Positions 9,085 to 17,752 are shown, counted from the stretch's first letter. The stretch is 64,000 bases of DNA from Sphingobium herbicidovorans (GCF_002080435.1 NZ_CP020538.1:1054001-1118000); one strand, 5' to 3'. Numbers and translations are program-made. The notes: a model not told the origin generated them from the letters alone.

Positions 9085-9427
9085 TTGCTCCTCCCCCCTC
9101 GGCAAAAAGATGATGAGCTATCGCGGCGACGGCACCGGGATTGCCCGCAAGAAGCCGCTGGAGCATCTTCCGCGCCCCCATCAGCTCACCATGGTTCTGA
9201 ATTCGCAGATGGGGCTGGTAGGCGTCGTCCGCGGCCAGTTGCTCCCAAGTGTCTGCGCGGAAGTAGAGCGCTTGGCCAAGCGATACCCCTCCTGCCGTCA
9301 GTTCGACGTTGCCAATGCAGGCGCGCCATTCCCTCACCCACGCGTCGACAAGCAGGGCGAGCTGGCCCCCGAATTCTGGCAGAGGGAATTTACCGGGCAC
9401 GATGACGCCTTCGATCTTGCCGTTCAT
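9077..9427 (-). CDS. Hypothetical phage protein
   Basis: 116 residues, compact alpha/beta composition, overlapping both neighbours by a few bases (ATGA-type at its start), which indicates translational coupling in the early operon. The C-terminus is Gly/Ala-rich. I do not recognise a family. Confidence 0.6.
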   Translation of the reverse strand: MNGKIEGVIVPGKFPLPEFGGQLALLVDAWVREWRACIGNVELTAGGVSLGQALYFRADTWEQLAADDAYQPHLRIQNHGELMGARKMLQRLLAGNPGAVAAIAHHLFAEGGGANG

Positions 9428-10059
9428 GGGCGCTCTCCGATTGCTTGCATCGCGCGGCCGAGTTCATCCTGCTGCAGGTTGATCAGCACCATGGCTCGTT
9501 CGAAGTCCGGCTTCTGCCCAGGCGGGCGCTGCCTTGTTGGATCAATTAACTCGGCCACAGTTTCAGCGAGGCGCTCGGCATGGAGAACGTGGGCGGCCGC
9601 TTGATCAATGGCAACCAGGTGCCGAGGGTCGTCGGCAGCCGCTTCCATATTTTCGCCCCCCAGCCGCTCGCCATCTTCCACGAGGATTTCCATCGGTGCG
9701 CGCGGCATGTCTTTGTCCAAGTCCAACTCGAACTCGCGAATGAGTTGAAGTTTGATCTTCAGCGCCTCGACGTCAGGAGCCGGAGTAAGAACGACCAGCC
9801 GAGCCGCCGATTGGACGGGTTCGGAAAAGCAGGTCCAGTACCGGTCCTCCGCATGCCGGAATTCCCGGTTGGCATCCTGCGCGGCTCGCCCCGATATGGT
9901 TTCGATGGACGAGCCAGCTTCATTCTCAAGGGCCGCAAGTGTCGCGGTACGCACCTCGTCGGCCTGCGCTAAGTCACCAAACGCGGCATCAGCATCGCGC
10001 AGGATACGTTTGATGGAAAAGGCGGCATACCGCTGAGCCCACTCCGCAGCGATGGGCAT
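9424..10059 (-). CDS. Hypothetical phage protein, helical
   Basis: 211 residues from the ATG at 10059 (GGAGGAT upstream). Strongly helical and acidic, with long Ala/Glu/Leu stretches (about residues 20-60 and 110-150) that could form coiled coils. No signal peptide or membrane segment. Coupled to both neighbours. Function unknown. Confidence 0.6.
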   Translation of the reverse strand: MPIAAEWAQRYAAFSIKRILRDADAAFGDLAQADEVRTATLAALENEAGSSIETISGRAAQDANREFRHAEDRYWTCFSEPVQSAARLVVLTPAPDVEALKIKLQLIREFELDLDKDMPRAPMEILVEDGERLGGENMEAAADDPRHLVAIDQAAAHVLHAERLAETVAELIDPTRQRPPGQKPDFERAMVLINLQQDELGRAMQAIGERP

Positions 10060-10073
10060 TGCTGATCCTCCGA

Positions 10074-10424
10074 TCATGCTACGCCTCCCAAGCGGAGGTG
10101 CAGTGTTCCACGGCGTCGCTGACCGGCGATGAAGGGCCGCGACTGGTCCACCAAGAGGGAAGCGTCGTCATCCTCTGCATCGATCGGGTCGCCGACCTGT
10201 CCGTCACCTGGGTTGACCCACACCATTCCGGTGCCGCCATCATCCCCGGCCGGGCACATGTCGAAATCGTCGGGCTCCCGGTCCGTATCACCGTCGACCT
10301 CGTCGAGACGATCAATGGCCGCTTGGGCGACAGCTTCCAGTGCTGGCCGATCAAGGCGAGCGAGGAAGCGGGCGAGATTTGGCGTGACGCAGGGCGTCGC
10401 ACCCGGTAATAGGGCGTTGTTCAT
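10074..10424 (-). CDS. Acidic hypothetical phage protein
   Basis: 116 residues, start supported by GAGGAA nine bases upstream. The centre is highly acidic (residues 40-90 with DGDTDREPDDFD and AEDDD), and the N-terminal part has a predicted helix. Acidic small proteins in early operons can be DNA mimics or decoys, but nothing here proves that. First long gene after the excisionase-like regulator. Confidence 0.55.
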   Translation of the reverse strand: MNNALLPGATPCVTPNLARFLARLDRPALEAVAQAAIDRLDEVDGDTDREPDDFDMCPAGDDGGTGMVWVNPGDGQVGDPIDAEDDDASLLVDQSRPFIAGQRRRGTLHLRLGGVA

Positions 10425-10490
10425 TTGGTTGGTTCCTCATGATCAAGCTGACGGGGCGTTCCCGCGCCTCGTCAGCGCTCAAGCCGCGAT

Positions 10491-10673
10491 CTAGGCGGCG
10501 TTCGATTTTGGCCTGAAGGTCGCATCGATATCCGACTTCCTGAAATACAATGCGCTTCCTACTTTCGTGTAAGGCAGCAGCCCTTGATCGGTCATGTGGT
10601 AGATTTGGCGTTCGGTGAGGCCGCTGTACTCAGCTGCACCCTTCGCGCCTCGAAGGAGCTCGTCCTTTAACAT
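10491..10673 (-). CDS. xis: Excisionase-like helix-turn-helix protein
   Basis: 60 residues. A compact winged-HTH of the MerR/AlpA/excisionase type: GAAEYSGLTERQIYHMTDQGLLPYTKVG, then ALYFRKSDIDA as the wing. GGAGG lies eight bases before the ATG. It heads the leftward early operon and faces a divergent regulator-like gene plus the integrase, as expected for a directionality or lysogeny switch factor. The fold assignment is strong; the exact role (excisionase or repressor) is inferred. Confidence 0.75.
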   Translation of the reverse strand: MLKDELLRGAKGAAEYSGLTERQIYHMTDQGLLPYTKVGSALYFRKSDIDATFRPKSNAA

Positions 10674-10695
10674 TTCTTAACCTCCAATACCTTAA

Positions 10696-10747
10696 AAGAC
10701 GAATTGTTGTTCTCGTCTTCCTAGACTTCCCTTGCACTCCGTGCAAG
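10696..10747. promoter_or_regulatory. Divergent control region with two inverted repeats
   Basis: Between the xis-like gene and the rightward regulator-like gene lie AAGACGA/TCGTCTT (10696-10702 and 10713-10719, 10-base spacer) and a 17-base palindrome CTTGCACTCCGTGCAAG (10731-10747). TCGTCTTC recurs at 10713 and 10763. These are plausible operators for one of the flanking DNA-binding proteins. Confidence 0.45.
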
Positions 10748-10781
10748 AGAAAGTTGCAAACTTCGTCTTCGGATCGGCTAA

Positions 10782-11384
10782 ATGAATTACGGACAGATTG
10801 AAGCCCTCTACGCTAGCCTTCACAGGATACGCCCAGAGAAGCGCGTGGCATTCAAGGCACGGCTCAAGCACTTGCAGAGGCTGGGCTTTCCACCTGGTGT
10901 CAACACAGGGACCGGGCGAGCGGCGGTTTACGGTCCTGGGCAAATCTTCTTGCTAGGCCTAGCGCTGGAATTCACGCAGATGGGGATCAATCCTGATCGT
11001 ACAGTGAAGATCATCCAAGACGAACATTGGTTGATCGTTAAATCTGGCGAAGTAGCTGCTCGCGACCTTTCGAGCGCAGCTGAACCTTTCAAGCCGATAA
11101 TGATCTTCTTCGATCCAGCTGCTCTGAGTGATCTCATGGAGGCCTTTGGCGATGGGATAGACACCGCGCTAGCAACCCTCGATTTTGGGAAATTCGATAG
11201 CGCTCAAGAGGCGTTTGCCAGTTGGTTCAGCGAAGGAGCATCACGGGCAGCGTTTATCAGCATTTCATCGCTCCTGCGTCGGATCGAAGAATGGTTGCTG
11301 TCTCAGAGTAGCTCGGTGCCGGGATCCTTTTATGCGGATCTGATCACATGGGCAGAGCATCAATTGAAGCAAGCCGCGCCATGA
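10782..11384 (+). CDS. MerR-like DNA-binding regulator, prophage
   Basis: 200 residues. The first ~75 residues look like a winged-HTH of MerR character (RVAFKARLKHLQRLGFP, then GTGRAAVYGPGQIFLLGLALEF). The rest is helical with no recognised sensor domain. Its stop overlaps the integrase start by four bases (ATGA), so regulator and integrase are translated together. Divergent from the excisionase-like gene, which suggests a lysogeny-control role. The HTH call is moderate; the role is inferred. Confidence 0.6.
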   Translation: MNYGQIEALYASLHRIRPEKRVAFKARLKHLQRLGFPPGVNTGTGRAAVYGPGQIFLLGLALEFTQMGINPDRTVKIIQDEHWLIVKSGEVAARDLSSAAEPFKPIMIFFDPAALSDLMEAFGDGIDTALATLDFGKFDSAQEAFASWFSEGASRAAFISISSLLRRIEEWLLSQSSSVPGSFYADLITWAEHQLKQAAP

Positions 11385-12595
11385 CCTCCATCCGCCGCCG
11401 CACCTGGCCTACCCCATCCGGCGAAGAGAAGACCGCCTGGCAAGTCGATTATCGCGACGCTGCCGGCAAACGGCGGAGCAAGCAGTTCGCGCGCAAGAAG
11501 GATGCCGAAGCGTGGCTCACCACCGCCGCCTATCAGGTCCAGCAAGGCACCCACACGCCTGACAGCCAGTCGATCACCATCGCCAAAGCGGCCGAGCTCT
11601 GGATCAAGCGGGGCGAGCGAGAGAATCTGGAGGCGTCCACCCTTGCCGCATATGGCCAGCATGTTCGCCTGCACATCGTACCCATGTGCGGCGATAAGAA
11701 GCTCAGCCAGATCAATCGCCCCATGGCGGAAGGTTGGCGCGACCAGTTGATGGAGAAGCTTTCCCGCCCAATGGCGATGCGCGTCCTGCGCTCCCTCAGC
11801 GCTATCATCAGCGAGGCGCAGAGCCGCGGCTATGTCGCACAGAACGTGGTCGCAGGCGTGAAGGTGCGCCGGGCGAAGCGTGAAAAGACTAAGGTTGTTA
11901 TCCCGACGAAGGCCGAACTGAAGGCCGTGATCGAAACGGCGAAGGCGTCGGCCGAGCCAATGGCTCACCCGCTCGCCCTCATTCTGATCTTCGCCGGTTT
12001 GCGCGCGTCCGAACTGCGCGGCCTGCCTTGGCGGTGCATCGACCTGAAGGCTGCAACGGTGACGGTCGATCAGCGCGCCGATCTGAAGAACGTCATTGGT
12101 CCACCGAAGTCAGAAGCAGGCTACCGGACCATTCCCCTGCCGTCTTCTGCCATCGCGGCGCTGAAGGTGTGGAAGCTGGCCTGCCCCGCATCTGAAGCGG
12201 GGCTCGTGTTCCCTTCACTGGCGAAGAAAGCGATGAGCCATCAGTACATGAACATCAATGTCATGGGCGCCGTGCAACTTGCAGCCGGCTTAGCAGAACC
12301 CGTCCTCGGTGACGACGCCAAGCCCAAGCTGGACAAGGAACAACGGCCGGTCATCGCTCAGCGGTATACCTTGCACGACTTCCGTCATGCGGCCGCATCG
12401 CTTTGGATCGAACAGCGGGTCAACCCAAAGAAGGTTCAGCGCTGGATGGGGCATAGCTCAATTCAGGTGACATTTGACACATACGGCCACCTGTTCGACC
12501 AAGCCGATCAGGATGCAGCCGTAGCAGCGGCGATCGAGCGGGAGTTGAACGAAACAACGGCGTCGGCGCCGGGCACAGCAGGAGCTGGTCAGTAG
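11381..12595 (+). CDS. int: Tyrosine site-specific integrase
   Basis: 404 residues from the ATG at 11381, which overlaps the upstream stop. Domains in order: an AP2-like N-terminal arm-binding region (about 5-50), a SAM-like core-binding domain (65-155), and the catalytic domain (170-385). Catalytic residues visible are Arg208 (GLRASELR), His332 and Arg335 (LHDFRH), His358 (WMGHSS) and the nucleophile Tyr368 (FDTYGHLF). It would integrate the prophage at a tRNA gene; the tRNA-Gln 3' fragment at 14811-14856 is the likely attachment site. A few bases overlap the convergent gene downstream. Confidence 0.93.
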   Translation: MTSIRRRTWPTPSGEEKTAWQVDYRDAAGKRRSKQFARKKDAEAWLTTAAYQVQQGTHTPDSQSITIAKAAELWIKRGERENLEASTLAAYGQHVRLHIVPMCGDKKLSQINRPMAEGWRDQLMEKLSRPMAMRVLRSLSAIISEAQSRGYVAQNVVAGVKVRRAKREKTKVVIPTKAELKAVIETAKASAEPMAHPLALILIFAGLRASELRGLPWRCIDLKAATVTVDQRADLKNVIGPPKSEAGYRTIPLPSSAIAALKVWKLACPASEAGLVFPSLAKKAMSHQYMNINVMGAVQLAAGLAEPVLGDDAKPKLDKEQRPVIAQRYTLHDFRHAAASLWIEQRVNPKKVQRWMGHSSIQVTFDTYGHLFDQADQDAAVAAAIERELNETTASAPGTAGAGQ

Positions 12596-13827
12596 AAGCC
12601 ACGAGGCCGAAAATCGAAGTCATCATCGTCGCCGAAGAGCTTCGCGTCGGTCAGCCGCCTTTCGAGAACCTCTGATCCGAGTGCCGCCTCTCGCGCGGCA
12701 AGCTGCGACTCAGCGAATGCTACGAACTCGCCGACGCGTCCGACCTTTGCCAGGCCTTGTTCCCCTTTCAGAGCTGCTACAAGCCGCCGCAGTCGATCGA
12801 GCGACCCTACTTCCTCCAGCAACTGCTCAAGGCCTTCACTGCGACGTTTCTCGATGTGTTTAGCCCGCTGCAGTGCTTCGCGCCGTTGCCGCTCTTCCTC
12901 TTCGCGGCGCGCCGCCTCCTCACGCCTCAGCCGATCGTCCTTTATCGCCGCGGCCAGCACCAAAATGCCAACCGCGATGTCAGCCGCCATATTCTCCAAT
13001 CTCTGCGTCTTTCCGTCGCGAAAAGAGCGGCGGGGACTGCCATTTCGAACATATCGCTGTTCAAGTTCGAAGGAGAGCTGCCCGGTTGGGAAGTAATCGA
13101 ATTCTGGAAATCGAGGGCGGGAGAAGCTCGCCAGCGTTTCGCGCTCCCAAGGGTCTTTGCTCGCCCACCTTTTCGCCTGCTTTTTCTCCCAGGCAGCGAG
13201 ATCGGCCTCCTCCTTTGCCGTCATTACGTGCTTTTCACGGCTCATACCTTCGGTCACGGAGAAGCTGATAATCTCGCCGTCGCACTCGAACGCTGCAGCC
13301 TCATCAGTGCTGGTGATCCGCACCCCCATGTGCACGCAAACGGCAGCGATTCGATTGAGGGCTAGCGCCAGGCGCTCAGCAGATTCCGGCGCTACTTCGA
13401 GCTTGATCAGCCCGGACTTCTCAACCTTGGCGAGTTTGGTCATCTCGTTCGGTTTCGCGCGGATGAGTTGAGCAATGGTGCGCTCCACAATCCGATCTGG
13501 CGCTGGGTCATCTTTCATCGCGGCAGAGGCAAGAATGCGGGCCTTTTCGCGAGCACCGGCAATCAACTCTGGCTCAGCGCGCAGTTCTCCTGCGGCAATC
13601 GTGATTTGCGCCAGCAGTTTATCTGTGAGGGGTGGCAGCGGCGTCTGCGTGACAGCCTTCCCGGCTGCCTTCTTGGCCCACCAGCCCAGCGGCGGATGAG
13701 GGATATCGTGCTTCTTGCAAATCTTGTGCAGCGCCACATCTGACAGCGCGAATTCCTTCGCGAGATGCGTCAGCGGCTTGGACCAAACCAGCAGATAGAA
13801 TTCCTCGCGGGTAAAGGTGCGCGCCAT
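12589..13827 (-). CDS. Hypothetical protein with N-terminal HTH, element-associated
   Basis: 412 residues. The N-terminus has the pattern W-KPLTHLAKEFALSDVALHKIC followed by IPHPPLGWWAKKAAG, a helix-turn-helix-like module common in uncharacterised proteins of integrative elements. The middle has no recognised domain; residues about 300-350 are a highly charged coiled coil (Arg/Glu-rich). The C-terminus is acidic. It lies between integrase and attachment site, so it is accessory cargo. A defence or regulatory role is possible but not shown. Confidence 0.7.
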   Translation of the reverse strand: MARTFTREEFYLLVWSKPLTHLAKEFALSDVALHKICKKHDIPHPPLGWWAKKAAGKAVTQTPLPPLTDKLLAQITIAAGELRAEPELIAGAREKARILASAAMKDDPAPDRIVERTIAQLIRAKPNEMTKLAKVEKSGLIKLEVAPESAERLALALNRIAAVCVHMGVRITSTDEAAAFECDGEIISFSVTEGMSREKHVMTAKEEADLAAWEKKQAKRWASKDPWERETLASFSRPRFPEFDYFPTGQLSFELEQRYVRNGSPRRSFRDGKTQRLENMAADIAVGILVLAAAIKDDRLRREEAARREEEERQRREALQRAKHIEKRRSEGLEQLLEEVGSLDRLRRLVAALKGEQGLAKVGRVGEFVAFAESQLAAREAALGSEVLERRLTDAKLFGDDDDFDFRPRGFY

Positions 13828-14047
13828 AATGTTCCCGAATCGACTCGATCTCGCCTTTTACCTCATATGATGGCGGCGAACTGAAGCGCCTCAAGTCAGC
13901 GGCCGGATTTCGGCCGGTTCAACCCGCAGTTGAAATTTAACGTGCCACGCGTATATGCATACATGCAAAGTCGCTCTTCCGCGCCGAACTGTCACCGGAC
14001 GGTGCGCGTTCCAGCCAATCGGTTGGATAGGCCGGAAGAGCGCACCC

Positions 14048-14671
14048 TCACTCAAATTCCCAGACATCATCCAGCTTATTTCGGATCATTTTCCGCCAGC
14101 GGCCGTGATCCGGCCGGTCGGTGCGGTACGATCGGGCCACAGCACCGACGCACATGTCTGCGAGTTGGACCAAGCTATCCCCGCGAGAATCTTTCAGCCT
14201 TATGTCCTTGATGGCACCGGCCGCGGCGTGCTTCCTCAGATGGGATTGAAGGTCTCGCCGGAAGGCACGTTCACCCGAACCATCGATAATGACCCGTGCC
14301 GCCTGCAATCGCCCATTATCGAACTTCATCATGGTTTTCACGAAAAACTGATAGAAAGCGTCCTTGTCGCTCCGCAGGCGGCCTGAGTAGATTTGCTCTT
14401 TACGGACCACCAGCACCCGGACGCGGAAATTAAAAGGCGCGATGGCCTGGAAGAAAGCGTCTCTTGCATCGCGGCTCGCCTTGCTGAATTTGAACTCAGC
14501 CAATCCCGGCCAGGCAGCGCGCGCTTGATCGATGGCGTCCGACGTTTGGCGCGCGATTTCATGATCATCAAACATGACCATCGCAACGGCAAAAACATTC
14601 GAAGAGCCACGATCCAAGCGGAAGCCCGCATCCCCGCTTTCATCTATAAACACCAACATCGCAGACGGCAT
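14048..14671 (-). CDS. DUF3800 family protein
   Basis: About 207 residues. The start is uncertain among 14689 (GTG), 14671 and 14662. It begins with the DUF3800 signature LVFIDESGDAG, followed by YRTDRP and LVQLADMCVGAVAR near the C-terminus, matching the RNase H-like fold proposed for this family. DUF3800 genes are frequent in mobile elements and near defence genes. It is the last gene before the prophage attachment site. Family assignment is good; the biochemical activity is unproven. Confidence 0.75.
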   Translation of the reverse strand: MPSAMLVFIDESGDAGFRLDRGSSNVFAVAMVMFDDHEIARQTSDAIDQARAAWPGLAEFKFSKASRDARDAFFQAIAPFNFRVRVLVVRKEQIYSGRLRSDKDAFYQFFVKTMMKFDNGRLQAARVIIDGSGERAFRRDLQSHLRKHAAAGAIKDIRLKDSRGDSLVQLADMCVGAVARSYRTDRPDHGRWRKMIRNKLDDVWEFE

Positions 14672-14810
14672 AGCGTGCACCACGTACACGGCAAACTATT
14701 TCGCCATTTGCGTTGAGGAGCCAAGCCACCGTGCCAAGGGTTCTCGATTTAGATGCAACACGCATGCAACATGGCTCCAGAAACCCTTAGAAAACCGTAG
14801 GGTGTCGCCG

Positions 14811-14856
14811 CACTCTGACTCCGTCAATTGAGGTTCGAATCCTCATCGGGCATCCA
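14811..14856 (+). other. Prophage attachment site: 3' half of tRNA-Gln(CTG)
   Basis: The sequence from the anticodon loop (CTCTGAC, 14813-14819, anticodon CTG) through a perfect T stem-loop (TGAGG-TTCGAAT-CCTCA, 14829-14845), acceptor strand TCGGGCA and T-CCA (ends 14856) matches the 3' half of a tRNA-Gln. The bases 5' of the anticodon loop do not pair with the anticodon stem, so no complete tRNA exists here. This is what a tyrosine integrase leaves at the far junction of an element inserted in a tRNA gene. The orientation puts the intact tRNA left of the window. Confidence 0.75.
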
Positions 14857-14928
14857 GATATTACATCGATAAATCAGCAATATAATGGAACAGCGGGCCA
14901 CGGCGCCGAGCGGGTTTCGCGAAACCCC

Positions 14929-15348
14929 CTATTCCCCCAACAATACCCGCAAAATATCCGCCCGGCTGATCAGCCCCACCAGCTTGCCCTTCGCCATGAC
15001 CGGCAATCGCTTCATCCCATGCCGCTCCATCAGTCCGATGGCCTCCTCGATCGGGGCATCGCCATCGACGCTGATGAGCGCGGTCGTCATGATCTCGGCC
15101 ACGCGCCGTTCCTCCAGTTCCCGCGTCGCGCTGCCCACGCCGGACCGGGCGAGTTCCTCAAGCCGGAACCCCTGCCCATCCTTTCGGAAAAAGTCGCCTT
15201 CGGACACGATGCCGCGCAGATTTCCGTCCGCATCGACCACCGGCAACGCGCTGATGCGATGGTCGCCCATGCAGCGAATCGCATCCGCGAGCGAACTATC
15301 CGGCGTCGTCGTCGCCGCGCCCAGCGTCATGATGTCACTAGCCTTCAT
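14929..15348 (-). CDS. CBS-domain protein
   Basis: 139 residues made of two CBS motifs (about 8-65 and 80-137), the pair forming one Bateman module that usually binds adenine nucleotides. Typical edges are ISALPVVDADGNLRGIVSEGD and MKRLPVMAKGKLVGLISRAD. Its ATG overlaps the end of pfkB by 11 bases, so they share a transcript. Size and setting resemble hypoxia-response protein Hrp1 of mycobacteria. Ligand and partner are unknown. Confidence 0.88.
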   Translation of the reverse strand: MKASDIMTLGAATTTPDSSLADAIRCMGDHRISALPVVDADGNLRGIVSEGDFFRKDGQGFRLEELARSGVGSATRELEERRVAEIMTTALISVDGDAPIEEAIGLMERHGMKRLPVMAKGKLVGLISRADILRVLLGE

Positions 15349-16309
15349 GGGCCTGCTCCTTCTCGATAAGTTGAGGACCGCTCAACTTGGGCGCCAGCTT
15401 CAGCATCCGCTCGACGTCCTCGCGGTGGCACAAGTCGGTGCCCGGCGTCAGCACCGCCGCCGCGCCCGCGGCAACGCCCAGGCGGAAGGCTTCGATGATG
15501 TCCTGCTCGCACCCCAGGGCGAACACCATCGCCGCCAGGAAACTGTCGCCCGCGCCAACCGCGCTCTTCGCCTCGACCGGCAGCGCAGGCAGCCGCCATG
15601 TTCCCGACCGGCTCGCCAGCAGCGCGCCGTCGTGGCCCATCGTCACGGCGACATGCTCTGCCTTGCCGCTGTCCACGATTTCCCGCGCCGCCGCCGCGAT
15701 CTCGCTTTCGTCGGCCAGCGCCTTGCCGGTAAGCTTGCGCAATTCCCCGATGCTAGGCTTGATGAGATACAGCCCGCCGCCCCTCACCGCCGCGCCCAGC
15801 GCCTCGCCCGAACTGTCGAGCACGATGCGCATCCCATGCCGCTGTCCAAGTTCGCAGACCCGGCAATAGAAATCCTCCGGCACGCCGGGCGGCAAGGAAC
15901 CGCTGGCGACCAGATATTCCGCCTGCGGTCCGTCCAGATGATGGAGAGCGGCCTCCCACTCCTCCGCCGTCACCTCCGGCCCTCGGGGCACAACGCGATA
16001 TTCCTTGCCCGTATCCTTCTCATAAAGCGACGTGCTGATGCGCGTATCGCCTTCGATTGGGATACGGAAACGGACCAGCGCATGCTTGTCCAGCAACCCG
16101 TCGAGCGCGCAGCCCGTCGCTCCGCCCGACAGATAATAGGCCCGCGCCGTCCCGCCCAACCTGGCGATCACCCGCGCGACATTGATGCCGCCGCCGCCCG
16201 GATCATAATGTTCCTGCTGCGTCCGCATCTTGCGCGTGTGGAAAACCCGGTCCGTCTCATAGGCGACGTCGATGGCCGGGTTCATCGTCAGGGTGATGAT
16301 CCTCTTCAT
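15338..16309 (-). CDS. pfkB: 6-phosphofructokinase, PfkB family
   Basis: 323 residues, ribokinase/PfkB fold. Visible are the N-terminal sugar-binding glycines GGGGINVARV (residues 38-47) and the C-terminal ATP/anion-hole motif AVGAGDSFLAAM with the catalytic Asp near 256. It begins MKRIITLTMNPAIDVA, typical of Pfk-2 and tagatose-6-phosphate kinase. It likely phosphorylates fructose 6-phosphate in glycolysis under oxygen limitation. Upstream at 16346 lies TAAGTA, shared with other units of this cluster. The ATG at 16309 has no strong ribosome site. Confidence 0.88.
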   Translation of the reverse strand: MKRIITLTMNPAIDVAYETDRVFHTRKMRTQQEHYDPGGGGINVARVIARLGGTARAYYLSGGATGCALDGLLDKHALVRFRIPIEGDTRISTSLYEKDTGKEYRVVPRGPEVTAEEWEAALHHLDGPQAEYLVASGSLPPGVPEDFYCRVCELGQRHGMRIVLDSSGEALGAAVRGGGLYLIKPSIGELRKLTGKALADESEIAAAAREIVDSGKAEHVAVTMGHDGALLASRSGTWRLPALPVEAKSAVGAGDSFLAAMVFALGCEQDIIEAFRLGVAAGAAAVLTPGTDLCHREDVERMLKLAPKLSGPQLIEKEQAHEG

Positions 16310-16426
16310 GGGCAAGAAGCTATCCGCCCCTCCCCTCCGCCGGTATAAGTATATGTCCCCATTGGTCCCCCGCGACCGCCATGGGAAAAGGGGTGACGCC
16401 AAACGGACAAGGAAGGACGAGGTGCG

Positions 16427-16762
16427 ATGCGAACACTGGCTGTACTGACAACGGCGCTGCTGGCGGTCGCATGCAAGCCCGCCCAGCAAGCGGAGGCTCC
16501 CGCCCCCGACACCACCAACACATCGGCGATGAACTACGCCACGGAGGTCGCCGCGCTGCCCAGGCAGGCGCGCGACGCCGTCTTCTTCCGCGCCATCCGC
16601 GACGCGGGCCTGCCGTGCCAGACTATCGTGAGCAGCGACCCCATGCCCGACGCGCCGCCGCCCTCCGTCATCTGGCGCGCCCAGTGCGAGGACAAGGCCT
16701 ATCACCTGATCCAGATCCAGCCCAACGGATCGGCGGTCGTCACCAGCCGCACCACCCCCTGA
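16427..16762 (+). CDS. Small lipoprotein, unknown function
   Basis: 111 residues. The N-terminus has a lipoprotein signal with lipobox LLAVAC (Cys16), then a Pro/Ala/Thr linker and a small domain with two further Cys (around 65 and 86). GAGGTGCG precedes the ATG. It is oriented against the surrounding stress genes and has its own intergenic region. Likely outer-membrane or periplasmic-face anchored; the role is unknown. Confidence 0.7.
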   Translation: MRTLAVLTTALLAVACKPAQQAEAPAPDTTNTSAMNYATEVAALPRQARDAVFFRAIRDAGLPCQTIVSSDPMPDAPPPSVIWRAQCEDKAYHLIQIQPNGSAVVTSRTTP

Positions 16763-16780
16763 TGCGGCGCGCGCCATGCG

Positions 16781-17449
16781 CTACCGGCTCCGCAATGTCC
16801 GCGCTTCGCTGAACAGGCTCACCACTTCCGCGTCACTCGTCTGGTCGAACGCGGCATAATGCGCCCCCACCGCGTAAAAGGGATAGGGCTCGTAAAGGCA
16901 TATGACCTCGTCGCAATCCTCCCGCAGCCCCGCGATCACATTGGCCGGAGCGACCGGCACCGCCAGGATCAGCCGCGCGGGATGCGCCTTGCTGAGGCCT
17001 TTCAGCGCCGCCTTCACCGTGCCGCCCGTGGCGATCCCGTCATCAACGATGATCACCGTTCGCCCTGCCACCGCAATCGGCTCCCGGTCGCCCAGATAGG
17101 CCCGCCGCCGCCGGTCGATCTCGGCCAGCTGGCGGCGCATTTCGGCCCGGATATATTCGGGCGTCGGCCCCAATTGGCGCACGACATCCTCGTTGAGCAC
17201 AAGCTGCGGATCGGCCCCGTCGACCACAGCGCCGATGCCCAGTTCCTCATATCCCGGCGCGCCCAGCTTGCGCACGAACAGCAGGTCGAGGTCCGCCTTG
17301 AGCGCCTTCGCCACCTCGAAAGCGACCGGCACGCCGCCCCGCGGCAGCGCCAGCACCAAAGGATGACTCGCGGCAAGATGCGACAGCACTTTCGCCAGAC
17401 GCTCGCCGGCGTCGCGCCGATCCTGGAACAGCATCGATTGCAGCTTCAT
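16781..17449 (-). CDS. Phosphoribosyltransferase family protein
   Basis: 222 residues. The PRPP-binding loop VIIVDDGIATGG (132-143) is exact, and the N-terminal LALPRGGVPVAFEVA matches predicted phosphoribosyltransferases such as those of the mycobacterial DosR regulon. The substrate is not identifiable and many members may not act in nucleotide salvage. It lies 30 bases after the LuxR-type HTH gene on the same strand and probably shares its transcript. Confidence 0.85.
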   Translation of the reverse strand: MKLQSMLFQDRRDAGERLAKVLSHLAASHPLVLALPRGGVPVAFEVAKALKADLDLLFVRKLGAPGYEELGIGAVVDGADPQLVLNEDVVRQLGPTPEYIRAEMRRQLAEIDRRRRAYLGDREPIAVAGRTVIIVDDGIATGGTVKAALKGLSKAHPARLILAVPVAPANVIAGLREDCDEVICLYEPYPFYAVGAHYAAFDQTSDAEVVSLFSEARTLRSR

Positions 17450-17479
17450 CGCGCTGCTCCTTTCAGGTGAGAGGTGGCC

Positions 17480-17752
17480 TCAACATGGCGGCCTGTCGCC
17501 ATGACCGGCTTGCGACTGGCCGTGAAGAACATAAAGGGCGACGAGCTGGGCCACTGACTGCACATCCAGCTTCCGCATCAACCGGGCGCGATGGACCTCC
17601 ACCGTCCTGTGGCTGATGCCCAGCAGCTCACCTGTCTGGCGGTTGGTTAGGCCCTTTGCCACTGCGGCCAATACTTCGCGCTCACGCGGCGACAACAGGT
17701 CCATCGCGGCGAAAGGCCGACCGGCTCCCTGTCTTTTCACCGCGTTCGTCAT
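17480..17752 (-). CDS. LuxR/FixJ-type HTH output domain, separate ORF
   Basis: 90 residues. The core is LSPREREVLAAVAKGLTNRQT, followed by [18 protein letters not shown], a canonical FixJ/NarL DNA-binding domain. There is no receiver of its own. The ATG overlaps the stop of the receiver-only gene (ATGA). Adding one base to the C4 run at 17766-17769 would fuse receiver and HTH into an ordinary FixJ-like regulator of about 210 residues, so this may be an artefact, a real split, or a recoding site. Confidence 0.75.
   Translation of the reverse strand: MTNAVKRQGAGRPFAAMDLLSPREREVLAAVAKGLTNRQTGELLGISHRTVEVHRARLMRKLDVQSVAQLVALYVLHGQSQAGHGDRPPC

Noticed and set aside
14770..14856. Complete tRNA gene
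   Set aside because: Only the 3' half folds; the sequence 5' of the anticodon loop does not pair, so it is an attachment remnant.
14885..16348. Plus-strand ORF of 487 codons opposite CBS/pfkB
   Set aside because: Overlaps two clear minus-strand genes; Arg/Ser-rich, with no domain.
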